Shown here: positions 53,300-61,853 of the stretch, in pieces | Layout of the letters: every line of letters starts with the position of its first letter | How positions within the stretch are numbered: the first letter of the stretch is position 1 | Source: Kofleriaceae bacterium | GTDB taxonomy: Bacteria > Myxococcota_A > Polyangia > Haliangiales > Haliangiaceae | DNA: 64,000 nt | Direction of reading: 5' to 3' | NCBI GenBank assembly: GCA_024762925.1 | Contig: JANTGM010000007.1 | Span: 1 to 64,000, forward strand | The notes under the pieces: generated by a model | The model's database searches: none | What the model was told of the DNA's origin: nothing | The model's input: the letters and a program-made list of their open reading frames with translations, nothing else | Made by a program: the position numbers and the translations under genes

Positions 53300-54220
53300 T
53301 TAGCGCTTGTGCAACTCGAGGATCTGCTCACGCAACCAGTGGTGGGCCGGGTCGTCTCGCTTGACCTCACCATAGGTCATCGTCAACTCAACGGGATCTA
53401 GGCGCAAACGGAGGGGGGGGCCCACCAGTGCGAGCCCAAGGCTGGGAGCCAGGGTCGCGACCAAAGAACGCGGCAGGGTGGTGATTAGGTCGCTTTGGGC
53501 GACGGTGCGAAGAGCAAGCGAGAAGCTGTCGGTCACCAAGCTCAGCTTGCGCTCCCTGCCCAGTCCGGAGAGTGCTGCATCGACTGTGCTGCCCGGGGTG
53601 CCTCTCGGGCTGACCAGCACATGGGCGGCCTTGCAGTACATTGACAGGCTCAAGGCTTTCCCCGTTGTGACCATTGGGTGCTTGTTGCGCATCGCCACCA
53701 CGAACGGGTCTTTCCTCAGGACCCGTCTGAGAATTCCACTGAGTGGGCGGTAGCGGGAACCGAGGGCAAGGTCCATGTCACCATCACGAACCAGTCGATC
53801 CACATGGTCTCCTGTGCGGTAGACGTGCAGGCGCAATCCTGGGGAGTGCTCGGCCAGGTGAGTGATAAGGCGAGGCACGATGACAGCGCTGGCGTAGCCA
53901 CTGGCGCTGATATGAAACTGTAGCTGACTCTCCGCAGGCGAGAACGAACGCCTGGAAATAACCGCAACCAACTGTGCCACTGCGTTCTTGGCGGGCAGAC
54001 GTAGGCTCTCCGCAACTGGAGTCAGCGTCATCTGGTTGCCTGTGCGTACCAGGAGTGGATCGTCAAAGAGCTCTCGAAGCCGGGCCAAGGCATGGCTCAG
54101 CCCTGACTGGGTTCGGCCCAGTTGGCGGGCACTCTCGCTGACACTGGTCGTGGTGAGCAGGGAGTCTAAGAGTGGCAGCAGGTTGAGGTCTACGTCGCCA
54201 AGGTCATGCACCTGCCGCAT
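53300..54220 (-). CDS. LysR-family regulator (NodD/LeuO-like group)
   Basis: A 306-residue regulator with an HTH at about 10-68 (LNLLPLLDSLLTTTSVSESARQLGRTQSGLSHALARLRELFDDPLLVR), typical of the NodD-like subgroup. The effector domain includes FHISASGYASAVIVPRLI and DMDLALGSRYRPLSGILRRVL. It is divergent from the APCDD1-like lipoprotein gene, with starts 81 nt apart, so that gene may be its target. It does not share sequence detail with the first LysR at 45920. Confidence 0.9.
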   Translation of the reverse strand: MRQVHDLGDVDLNLLPLLDSLLTTTSVSESARQLGRTQSGLSHALARLRELFDDPLLVRTGNQMTLTPVAESLRLPAKNAVAQLVAVISRRSFSPAESQLQFHISASGYASAVIVPRLITHLAEHSPGLRLHVYRTGDHVDRLVRDGDMDLALGSRYRPLSGILRRVLRKDPFVVAMRNKHPMVTTGKALSLSMYCKAAHVLVSPRGTPGSTVDAALSGLGRERKLSLVTDSFSLALRTVAQSDLITTLPRSLVATLAPSLGLALVGPPLRLRLDPVELTMTYGEVKRDDPAHHWLREQILELHKR

Positions 54221-54301
54221 ATCTTATATGAGCACGCAGCCTTTGTGGAGCCATTACTGGGAACATATGGTGGATTCATCAAACCTCTCAAAGGAACACC
54301 C

Positions 54302-54928
54302 ATGCATATTACAAATAGTAAAACTCTCCAGGCGCTGATCTTTGGCATTGTCATCCCCGCGTGTGGCTCCAACTCGTCCAAGCCAGCCACTCCAGACGCA
54401 CACGTCGATCCCGCTATTGCCCTGGCACAAGACATGTCGGGACGATGGAGCAGTAGCTGCTTGCCCCAAACGTCGGGCTTTGCCAAGTTGGACTTTCAAA
54501 TCGACACGCCCTCCTGGCAGCTCGACTATGTCGTGCACGGCAATGCGGACTGCACCTTCCCCCTCGCCACTGTTGCTATCGAGGGCCCTTTTGAAATCGG
54601 AGATGCCTCTGCTGTCCCCAATGCCTATGAGGCGGTCTTTGGGTTTCGTTCCAAGACCATCACGCCTCACGTAGAGGATCTACGGGACACGTTGCAAGCT
54701 ATGAGCTGTGGCAGTGAGGACTGGGTGGTAGGTGAGTCCCAGAGCGTGCTGGAGTCAGGGTGTGCAGGTTTTGGGCAGTATCCAGTGGGGGACTGTGCCA
54801 GTGACTATGATCTGGTGTCTCTTCAAAATGGCCAGCTACAGTTTGGTGCTCGACCCCAGGACAACAACATGTGCACTCCGGACAAACGCCCCACAGCACT
54901 GGCGGACTTCACCCTCACTCGCCAGTAG
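54302..54928 (+). CDS. APCDD1-like lipoprotein
   Basis: From ATG 54302 (AGGA 8 bases upstream) the product is 208 residues with a lipobox ending at Cys21 (IPAC). The rest resembles an APCDD1 domain: SGRWSSSCLPQTSGFAKLDF, an NADCTFPLATVAIEG-PFEIG segment, CGSEDWVVGE, and the late DYDLVSLQNGQLQFG and RPTALADF. In animals this domain is in a lipid-binding Wnt antagonist; bacterial members are surface lipoproteins of unknown function. The assignment is by eye. Confidence 0.65.
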   Translation: MHITNSKTLQALIFGIVIPACGSNSSKPATPDAHVDPAIALAQDMSGRWSSSCLPQTSGFAKLDFQIDTPSWQLDYVVHGNADCTFPLATVAIEGPFEIGDASAVPNAYEAVFGFRSKTITPHVEDLRDTLQAMSCGSEDWVVGESQSVLESGCAGFGQYPVGDCASDYDLVSLQNGQLQFGARPQDNNMCTPDKRPTALADFTLTRQ

Positions 54929-55040
54929 CAGGCGAAGGTAGAACATCACGCTGCTGCTGTACGCCGCACATCGACACTCACCGCCAAGGCTTAATAGAGT
55001 GTGAGACGGAATCTGTGCGTTCTGACGCCACGGGCTCGAC

Positions 55041-55075
55041 CCAGCACCTCTCAAAGGTCCCTTGAGAGGTGCTGG
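55041..55075. repeat. Perfect 14-bp inverted repeat between convergent genes
   Basis: CCAGCACCTCTCAA (55041-55054) and its exact reverse complement (55062-55075) flank a 7-nt loop. It lies between the stops at 54928 (plus) and 55268 (minus). No T tract follows on either strand, so it may be a protein-binding dyad or a Rho-independent-like terminator lacking a tail. Confidence 0.6.
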
Positions 55076-55159
55076 CCGCACATCGACCGTCGGATCATAG
55101 CCCGCCGGCACGATGTAGATTTGCTGGACAGACTGACATCTCACCTCGCTGCCACGTCG

Positions 55160-55181
55160 AATCGTTGTGCAATCGTTGTGC
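55160..55181. repeat. Tandem 11-bp repeat (two copies)
   Basis: AATCGTTGTGC occurs twice head to tail. It is next to the terminator-like hairpin at 55191-55222 and may reflect slippage. Confidence 0.6.
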
Positions 55182-55190
55182 AGCAACGAA

Positions 55191-55222
55191 GAAGGCTACT
55201 CGGCGAGTGCCAAGTAGCCTTT
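55191..55222. terminator. Terminator-like hairpin after the Glt operon
   Basis: AAGGCTACT (55192-55200) pairs with AGTAGCCTT (55213-55221), and an inner GGC/GCC pair closes a 4-nt loop. On the minus strand it lies about 45 nt after the gltG stop and runs into CTTCG; on the plus strand it runs into TTTATC. It probably acts for the minus-strand operon, perhaps on both strands. Nothing else was found in 54929-55267. Confidence 0.6.
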
Positions 55223-55267
55223 ATCAGTGGAGCTTCGGGACTTTCCCCTTACCTCTAGAGTGCGATT

Positions 55268-56692
55268 CTAGGCGCCTGGCTTGAGCAGCAAGGGAACCTC
55301 AAAGTCGGCGCTGGTTGGCTTGCCTTCGTCCTTTGGAGCAGAGAAGCGCCACTTGGATGCCTGGCCCCGGATGCATGCATCGACAGTTGGGTCAAAGCCT
55401 TTGACAGATGCTTTGGTTACGCGACCTGTGGGTCCAACCGTGAAGCGAATTGTCACTTTGCCTTGGGCTTTTGGGTCGACCTTTAGAACACGTTGGTGAC
55501 AACGCTTGATGCCCGCGAGGTACTTGCCGCGAATACGCTTAACAACAGCGTTCGGATCCAAGTCGGAAAGGCTCAAGTCCTCCGCCCGACCAAACTTGGT
55601 GAGCGACTTAATCTTATCTTCTTGTTTGGTACCGCCTGCACCACCTTTGGTGCCCTTTGGACCACTCACAGCGCCATTGCCTTTGTCGGTACCGAGCTCG
55701 CCTGAGCCCTGACCGCGTTGGCGCCGATCACCAGCACCGCCACCCGTTGTGGCGGTCGCTTTGCCCTTAGCGTGGGCGATCGAATCATCGAGACTCGCAC
55801 CTTGGTCGGTGCCGCTCATCTCTGAAAACGCGCCACCTGCGCCACCGAGACCGGTGAGAACTGCAACCACTGCCGTGTTCTGAATTGCTTCAGACACTGC
55901 CGCATCATCAGGCGACCCAGAGCTGTCACCACCAGAATCACCGGTTGGTTCGTTGTTGTCACGCGGTCGGCTTGGCTTGTCGTTCTTGGGAGTATCCGTT
56001 CCTGCAGCCTCGGCAGTTGTCTCGCCCTCTTCGCTGTTGGTGTTTTCAATGACGACTGGCTCCACCTTGGGAGGTGGCTCGTATTGGCCAACCTGAAAGC
56101 TTCGCGCGATTTTATCGACAGGACGTTCGACCACTTGGTCGCGCGTGTATGCCCACAAGCCAATCGCAAAGTGTGTGATGACCGAGCAACTAAGAATAAT
56201 TGCAAGGCGAGGCTCAATGCGATCTGCCAGTGTTCCACGAACAGACGCAGGCAACCTTGGTCTTGGAGGCAACGGTGGCGCCGTCACAAATTGAAAGAGC
56301 AGTGTCATTGCCCCAACGGAGACTTTGCCTCGCGCACGCTCGTCAAGTTCAATGGCCCAGCTATCGCCACGGCGTTGTGCCCCATTGCTCTTAAGCTGCG
56401 CGAGTGTGTGCACAGCGCCACCCGCAGAGATACGCCCATCCATGTTGTCCTGGAAGTTCAGGACATACTTGCCGTTCTCAAGGGCAAACACGGGAAATGT
56501 CTTAGGGAGTCCTTCAATGGGAATAGAGAAGCTGTTCTTTGAGCTTTGACCAATCGTGATGGTCTCGCGCTTCCGAACCAAGCGTTCTTCAATGATGTTT
56601 CCACCGAGCACCACGCCAATGCGCAAAATGCGAGTACTGGGAACGTGTGCCCCTTGAGGGCTAGCCTGTCGCTGCTGTTGAGCCTGAGCCAT
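55268..56692 (-). CDS. gltG: GltG-like gliding motility protein (FHA-like, TM, TonB/AgmX C-terminus)
   Basis: A 474-residue protein. An FHA-like N-domain (about 20-136, LGGNIIEERLVRKRETITIGQS), one membrane segment (163-182), a long Gly/Thr/Pro-rich periplasmic linker, and an AgmX/PglI-type TonB-like C-terminus (about 385-474, GIKRCHQRVLKVDPKAQGKV, VTKASVKGFDP, WRFSAP). This order matches Myxococcus GltG, which couples the inner-membrane motor to the outer envelope in gliding. The ATG shares a base with the gltF stop (TAATG). It is the last gene before the terminator region. Confidence 0.85.
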   Translation of the reverse strand: MAQAQQQRQASPQGAHVPSTRILRIGVVLGGNIIEERLVRKRETITIGQSSKNSFSIPIEGLPKTFPVFALENGKYVLNFQDNMDGRISAGGAVHTLAQLKSNGAQRRGDSWAIELDERARGKVSVGAMTLLFQFVTAPPLPPRPRLPASVRGTLADRIEPRLAIILSCSVITHFAIGLWAYTRDQVVERPVDKIARSFQVGQYEPPPKVEPVVIENTNSEEGETTAEAAGTDTPKNDKPSRPRDNNEPTGDSGGDSSGSPDDAAVSEAIQNTAVVAVLTGLGGAGGAFSEMSGTDQGASLDDSIAHAKGKATATTGGGAGDRRQRGQGSGELGTDKGNGAVSGPKGTKGGAGGTKQEDKIKSLTKFGRAEDLSLSDLDPNAVVKRIRGKYLAGIKRCHQRVLKVDPKAQGKVTIRFTVGPTGRVTKASVKGFDPTVDACIRGQASKWRFSAPKDEGKPTSADFEVPLLLKPGA

Positions 56693-57024
56693 TAGAAAGG
56701 CGCCTTCTTTACCGATTGTCGGATGCTGGGCAGGAAGTCCTGTTTCAGGTTTTCCCACTCGTAGTTGATAGCCGTGGCCTGAAGAACATAGATGACATTG
56801 GGTTTAGGAACTTTTCCACACACAACAAACGCCTTCTCGATTACAAAAACCTTGCGCCCGTCTGGGCCCGTCACGGTCTTGTAGTTCTTGCCGCTGTTCG
56901 CCTCGTCTTGCTTGTCGGAACAAGGATCAGCGTGCACAACAGTTGCCGATGTGGAGAATCCAGCAAATGCCACCGCGACTGCAGCGCCAGCAAGAGCCAA
57001 TCGGTTTCGAAATCGATACGTCAT
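56692..57024 (-). CDS. gltF: Small exported protein of the Glt operon (GltF-like position)
   Basis: A 110-residue protein with a signal peptide (cleavage near STSATVVHA, residue 32). The mature part has two cysteines (DPCSDKQ and VVCGKVP) and ends in basic residues. Its position between the GltE-like and GltG-like genes matches gltF in Myxococcus, but sequence resemblance cannot be confirmed here. ATG directly follows the gltE stop (TAGATG). Probably periplasmic. Confidence 0.65.
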   Translation of the reverse strand: MTYRFRNRLALAGAAVAVAFAGFSTSATVVHADPCSDKQDEANSGKNYKTVTGPDGRKVFVIEKAFVVCGKVPKPNVIYVLQATAINYEWENLKQDFLPSIRQSVKKAPF

Positions 57025-58263
57025 CTACTCAAAGCCTCCTTCGCCAAACTCATCTTCCTCGCTGCCTTTGCTCTCTTCACGCTTGCGCTTCTTCTCTTCG
57101 AGCGCACGCAAACGCGCTTCTCTGTCGGCCTTCTTCTTGCGAAGTAGCTCTTCGCGATCGATAAGCTTTTGCGCGACCGCAGCCGTACTGTCGACAAGCT
57201 TTAGGTCCGCACCAGCAAGTCGGCGGTACTCGTCAAAATAGGTCTTGGCTTGCTTAAGCCGTACAACGGTGTCCATCTCACCTGCCGCTGTGGGAAACGG
57301 GTCGGCATCTAGGTAGAGCAGCCCCAGGTTGAAATACGCATTGCCGTAGTTCTTGTTGATGCTAACTGCGCGCTTGTATGCAAGCTCGGCATTGAGAATG
57401 AGCTTGTTGCGCTGAGCAACGTCCTTTACCTGAAACTCCAGAGACAAGCCGCGGTAGGCAGAACCGAGGTTGGTCCAAACCGACGCGTCGTTCATTCCAA
57501 GCTCATTGGTGAGCCGCTCAAAGGCGCGAACCGCATCGGAGTAGCGCTTGAGACGCAGATTGTGAACGCCAAGGTTCATGATGGCGCTCTTGTAATTTGG
57601 ATCGAGAGTGAGCGCGTTTTGATAGGCAATTGGCGCCTTGTCGAGACGCTTGGTTTTCTCGTAGACAAGGCCGAGCAGGAAGTACGCCTTCTTGTTGCTC
57701 TTGCCGCCCCGATCAAACGCCTTCATAAGAACGTCTTCGGCCAAATCGTAGTAACCCTTGACGAGGTTGCCATGAGCCAGGAGAACCATGGCTTCAATGC
57801 TGGTCTCATCGACCTGCAATGCCGCCTTCGCCTGCTCGATCGCACGCTGTGGGTCTGCATTGTTTTGCATGGCCGCGGTGGCAGCTTGCAGGTGGCTGGC
57901 AACACGCGATGCCTTTTCTGATGGAGAAATATCGAGACCTGGAGGCGTTATCTCAGGTGGTCCACCATCCCCAGGCTCGGTTGAGTTAGGGTCGGTTGGC
58001 GTGATTTGCTCTGGTGGCTTGTCGTTGGGATCGGCAGTCGGAATGTCGCCATCTGGGTCCATATTGGCCGGATCAAAGCCCGGATCCAAAGGAGTTCCAT
58101 CGCTTACGGTCCCTGTCGAGGTCGTTGGCGTGGTCTTCTTCTTCTTGTCTTTGCCACCACAAGCACCCACCCCAATGGCGAGTGAGAGGCCCACAACGAC
58201 CGGAGTTAGAGCATTCACACTCAGATGTACGCGCCACATCCCTTTGCGATCTAAACGAGTCAT
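57025..58263 (-). CDS. gltE: GltE-like TPR lipoprotein
   Basis: A 412-residue lipoprotein with a lipobox ending at Cys35 (GVGAC) and a Pro/Asp/Thr-rich linker to about 135. Then come about six TPR units (for example AQAKAALQVDE-like helices, LDKAPIAYQNALTLDPNYKSAIMNLGVHNLRLKRYSDAVRAFERL). The end is a charged Lys/Arg/Glu coiled coil. This is the layout of the gliding-motility TPR lipoprotein GltE (AglT). The ATG overlaps the upstream stop (TAATG). Confidence 0.8.
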   Translation of the reverse strand: MTRLDRKGMWRVHLSVNALTPVVVGLSLAIGVGACGGKDKKKKTTPTTSTGTVSDGTPLDPGFDPANMDPDGDIPTADPNDKPPEQITPTDPNSTEPGDGGPPEITPPGLDISPSEKASRVASHLQAATAAMQNNADPQRAIEQAKAALQVDETSIEAMVLLAHGNLVKGYYDLAEDVLMKAFDRGGKSNKKAYFLLGLVYEKTKRLDKAPIAYQNALTLDPNYKSAIMNLGVHNLRLKRYSDAVRAFERLTNELGMNDASVWTNLGSAYRGLSLEFQVKDVAQRNKLILNAELAYKRAVSINKNYGNAYFNLGLLYLDADPFPTAAGEMDTVVRLKQAKTYFDEYRRLAGADLKLVDSTAAVAQKLIDREELLRKKKADREARLRALEEKKRKREESKGSEEDEFGEGGFE

Positions 58264-61200
58264 TATGGAATCTCCGTTCCTTCGCGCAATTCGTTGCGCA
58301 GCACTGGGAAAAGGTCTTGCGAAACAAAGTCGTGCAAGCGCTCTTGGGCAAGCTGGGTCCACTCATTGGAGATGCCCTGGGACTTGCCAGCGTCCATCAC
58401 AGCTTCCCACTGCTTGGTCGCCTGGTCCTCAAGCGGAGCCACCAGGGCATTAATCGCGTCCTCGTATTGGATCAAAATGTCTTTGTCTGGGAAGCGATCA
58501 TCGAGCCGGGTGATTTCTTTTGGCGTTGGGATCTCGGCGATTTTTAGCGCCTGGAAGTAGCGAACGTCGCCAACTCGGACACGAGCGGCGAGAGCCCAAG
58601 GTCCACTCTCGAACTTCGCGAGGTCGAGGTAGGCCTGCTGCGCATTGTCCGCAAGGCTAATGAGCTGACCGAGCACCTTGTCGGCTTCCTTCTTCGTCTT
58701 TGGCGCCCGCTTGATCTTAAACGGAGCGAACTTTGCGTTGTAGTTTGCCTCGGCTTTCTCAAACGCAAACTCTGCTGCAAGATCAGAAGCGACTTCGTTC
58801 TTTGGGCTTCCTACTTTTACCCAGGCTGCGAGAGTTGCGGCTTTGGCTTTGTTGGCATCGCGAGTCTTGCCCGCCTTCTCGTATTGCTTGGCCACATCGT
58901 AGAAAGAAAAGACGTAGTCATCAGCATTGATTGCCAGGTTGCCGTACTTAGCGCGCCACGCTGCATAGGCCTTCTCTTGTAGACGCATGTTCTTTGCGCC
59001 CTTCCAAACTCGAGCCACGGCAAACAGGGCTCGGTCAGCTTTGCGAGCGTCCTTCTCAAGTGCCGCGTAGCGCTGATAGAGCGACGCGGCGCCCGTGCCC
59101 TTCGCAGACTTCGGATCCGAGTAGACCCTATCGAGCTCGCGAAGAACGGCTGCATTGAAGAGCGCGTCAAGACGCATTTCGTCTGCTGTTCGATCGCCCG
59201 CTGGTGGCTTGCGGCTTTTGTCGCTAGCCGCTTTGACAACCTCAAGGTATCCGCTCACAGCGTTGTCGTAGTCGAATGCTCGATATGAGGAGACAGCCGT
59301 GAGGTAGAGCGCTGGCAAATAGTACTCACTGCCACGGAATGCCGGGTCGGTGTTATCGGTAAATTCCTTAAAGAGGTACACAGCCGTCTTTGGCTTGCCA
59401 CTCTTGTCGTAGGCGATGGCACCGTTGTAGAGAGCAATCGGACGGTTGGCATCATCAGCGGGAGCCGTCTTGTAGAACTTGTAAAATGCAATAGCTGCTT
59501 CAGAATACTTCTGTTCCTTGAAGAGGCCAGCTGCCTCGCGAAATTCCTTTGAGCGATTTTGGGACTCGGCCAAAGCGACATCGCTGTCGGAACCACACTT
59601 GGAACTAATGAAGTCGGCGTTGGTTTGCTTGAACTTGTCATCCTCGCCCTGAGCCTCGTAGATCGCGAGCAGAGCGTCCTTGCTCTTTACCGCCTGGCTG
59701 CTGCCACAGAACCTATCGAGCGTGCCCTTAAAGCGTGCCTCGGCATCTGCAAGATCAAGGTGACGATATGAAATAAGAGCGGCTTCAAACCCCATGTTTG
59801 GTGCCGTTTGCGGGTCGTTGACAAGCTTCTGATACTCGTCCAAAGAGCGCTGCAAATCCAAGTACGCTTGTGGAATTGTGATCGGCGCAATGGGCTTTGG
59901 CATTGCCAACAAGTCGTCGATGCTTGGAAGCGGAGGCTCCGAGACGCTTTGGTCGGCTAAGAGTTTATCTAACTCCTTCTGATAGGACTGAACCACCGAG
60001 CGAGCAGCTTTTTCAAAACGCTCTTCGCTTAGATCGCGATGATCACGCACCCAAATGTAGTGTGGGATTGCCTCTTGGTAGCGTTCGGCAAAGAACAGAA
60101 CTTCCCCTAGACGATAGGTGAACTCGTACGACACGTCCGAAGTGGGATTCTCAACAAGGAAGCGCTCGTAGAGAGCAGCCGCTTTGAGATACAGCTCGAT
60201 GTAGCGCGCCTTGCCCTCTTCGGTCTGTTCGATCTTCCACTCGGCGCGAGCATTCTGTGCCGACTTGTGCGTGCTCTCGGCCGCAGCCCGCAGCATGCGC
60301 TCTCCAATGCGACGCTGGCTCTCCATGGCCTCGCGATTGGTCTCGTTGGCGTTGTACCACTCGGAGCCTGGAGCATAGGTTGCAGCCAGGCGGCCAGCCT
60401 CTTCCGCCGCAAGGTCGCGATCACCCATCTCTTCAAAGGCGGTGACCATACGTTGGTGAATCTCGGGGTTGTCTGGCTCTAGAGGCCAGTTCTTGAGAGC
60501 GAGGCGATAGGAGTCGGCCGCTTGCGTGTACGCCTCGAGGATCGAGAACGTCTCACCAAGCTGAATGAAGACATCCCGAACATGGGGCTCATCCAACCGG
60601 TCTTTATAGAAATCGAATGCGCGATCGTAGCTGCGCACTGGATCGGGTTGCTCGTTGATGCTCCACGGATCCGTAAACGAAATCGCGATGTACTGAATAG
60701 CCTCACCGCGGAGGTCGAGAGGAGGCAACCCCTTGGCCATCAAGCGGTCGTAGTTGATGACCGATGAATCGAAAGCAACGATGCCCTCCATGAAGTCATC
60801 GTTGCGATAGTAAGACCAAGCGAGCTTATAGAGAGCTTCCGAATAGAACTTACTCTCTTTGTCTCCGACGACCTTGTTGTAGGCCTCGATGGCGCTACCA
60901 AGCTCGCCAGCCGTCAAGAAGTGAATATCGCCGATGCCACGAACCCACGCATCCTGGATTAGTGTCTTGTTGTCGGTGAGCGCCTCACAGCCTTCATACT
61001 TGTTGCTAACCGTCGCGCTTGCGGGCTCACCAAGCGCTGCTCGGGCAGCCGCCAAATCTGGTACGGGCTCGGGCTCAGCCAATGGGTCGTACTTGTTGTT
61101 GCAGACCAAGCCTCGAAACACCTGGAGGGCTTTGCGCTCAACTTCCGTTTCTTTGAGGTAGTACGCGAGCAGATACAAGGTGCTAGCTCGTTGTCGATAA

Positions 61201-61853
61201 TTGGGAAACTTCGTAGCGATGTCTTCCCACATCGCCAACGGCTTTGAATAGTCCACGGACGCAAGGTCACCTTCTTCGTCGATACCTACACTAAAGTCGG
61301 GCTCGGCAAAGTCGGCCTCGTCGTCAAAGCTCTTTTCGAATTCGTACTCAGCCTGCTCAAGATAGAGATCTGCCAAGCGGAACATCGCATCGGGCGTGAA
61401 TTTCTTGTGGTCGGGGTAGTCCTGAACGAACTTCTCAAGAAGCGCAATCGCACTGAGCCTTCGCTCGTACTCTTGCTCCTCGGCATTGGCGATTTTGGCG
61501 GCGTATCGAGCCTCCAGGCGCCCTTTGCGATCTTTGTATTCACCGCTGAGAATCGCCTGCATTCGGCGGTGGTGTTGACCAGCGCTCGCTTCGTAGCGTT
61601 TTAGGTCTTGCTCGATCTCGGCGAGCACTTCGAGCTCTTCGGGGGTGTGCGTTGGAATCGCCGCTGGCTGCGGTGGCACCGTCACAGGACCTGGAGCGAC
61701 GGGCTCAGCGGCAGCTGGAGCTGGCGTGCCTCCCGGTTGCGCATTCGCAACTTCGGTAAGGACGCCCCCAAGCGTAAGGCTGCCAAGAAGGGCAGTCCCA
61801 AACAGTACGCGTCTCGCTAAGGAACGAGCGAAGGATGTGCCAATTGCGTTCAT
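58263..61853 (-). CDS. gltD: Large periplasmic TPR protein (GltD/AgmU-like)
   Basis: A 1196-residue protein with a signal peptide (cleavage after TEVANA, near residue 38), a Pro/Ala-rich spacer, then many TPR-type helical repeats through the whole length. Size, export and the order before gltE, gltF and gltG match Myxococcus GltD (AgmU), a periplasmic scaffold that links the motor to the outer membrane. The assignment rests on order and architecture, not on a detailed match. The start overlaps the stop of the next upstream gene (TAATG). Confidence 0.7.
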   Translation of the reverse strand: MNAIGTSFARSLARRVLFGTALLGSLTLGGVLTEVANAQPGGTPAPAAAEPVAPGPVTVPPQPAAIPTHTPEELEVLAEIEQDLKRYEASAGQHHRRMQAILSGEYKDRKGRLEARYAAKIANAEEQEYERRLSAIALLEKFVQDYPDHKKFTPDAMFRLADLYLEQAEYEFEKSFDDEADFAEPDFSVGIDEEGDLASVDYSKPLAMWEDIATKFPNYRQRASTLYLLAYYLKETEVERKALQVFRGLVCNNKYDPLAEPEPVPDLAAARAALGEPASATVSNKYEGCEALTDNKTLIQDAWVRGIGDIHFLTAGELGSAIEAYNKVVGDKESKFYSEALYKLAWSYYRNDDFMEGIVAFDSSVINYDRLMAKGLPPLDLRGEAIQYIAISFTDPWSINEQPDPVRSYDRAFDFYKDRLDEPHVRDVFIQLGETFSILEAYTQAADSYRLALKNWPLEPDNPEIHQRMVTAFEEMGDRDLAAEEAGRLAATYAPGSEWYNANETNREAMESQRRIGERMLRAAAESTHKSAQNARAEWKIEQTEEGKARYIELYLKAAALYERFLVENPTSDVSYEFTYRLGEVLFFAERYQEAIPHYIWVRDHRDLSEERFEKAARSVVQSYQKELDKLLADQSVSEPPLPSIDDLLAMPKPIAPITIPQAYLDLQRSLDEYQKLVNDPQTAPNMGFEAALISYRHLDLADAEARFKGTLDRFCGSSQAVKSKDALLAIYEAQGEDDKFKQTNADFISSKCGSDSDVALAESQNRSKEFREAAGLFKEQKYSEAAIAFYKFYKTAPADDANRPIALYNGAIAYDKSGKPKTAVYLFKEFTDNTDPAFRGSEYYLPALYLTAVSSYRAFDYDNAVSGYLEVVKAASDKSRKPPAGDRTADEMRLDALFNAAVLRELDRVYSDPKSAKGTGAASLYQRYAALEKDARKADRALFAVARVWKGAKNMRLQEKAYAAWRAKYGNLAINADDYVFSFYDVAKQYEKAGKTRDANKAKAATLAAWVKVGSPKNEVASDLAAEFAFEKAEANYNAKFAPFKIKRAPKTKKEADKVLGQLISLADNAQQAYLDLAKFESGPWALAARVRVGDVRYFQALKIAEIPTPKEITRLDDRFPDKDILIQYEDAINALVAPLEDQATKQWEAVMDAGKSQGISNEWTQLAQERLHDFVSQDLFPVLRNELREGTEIP

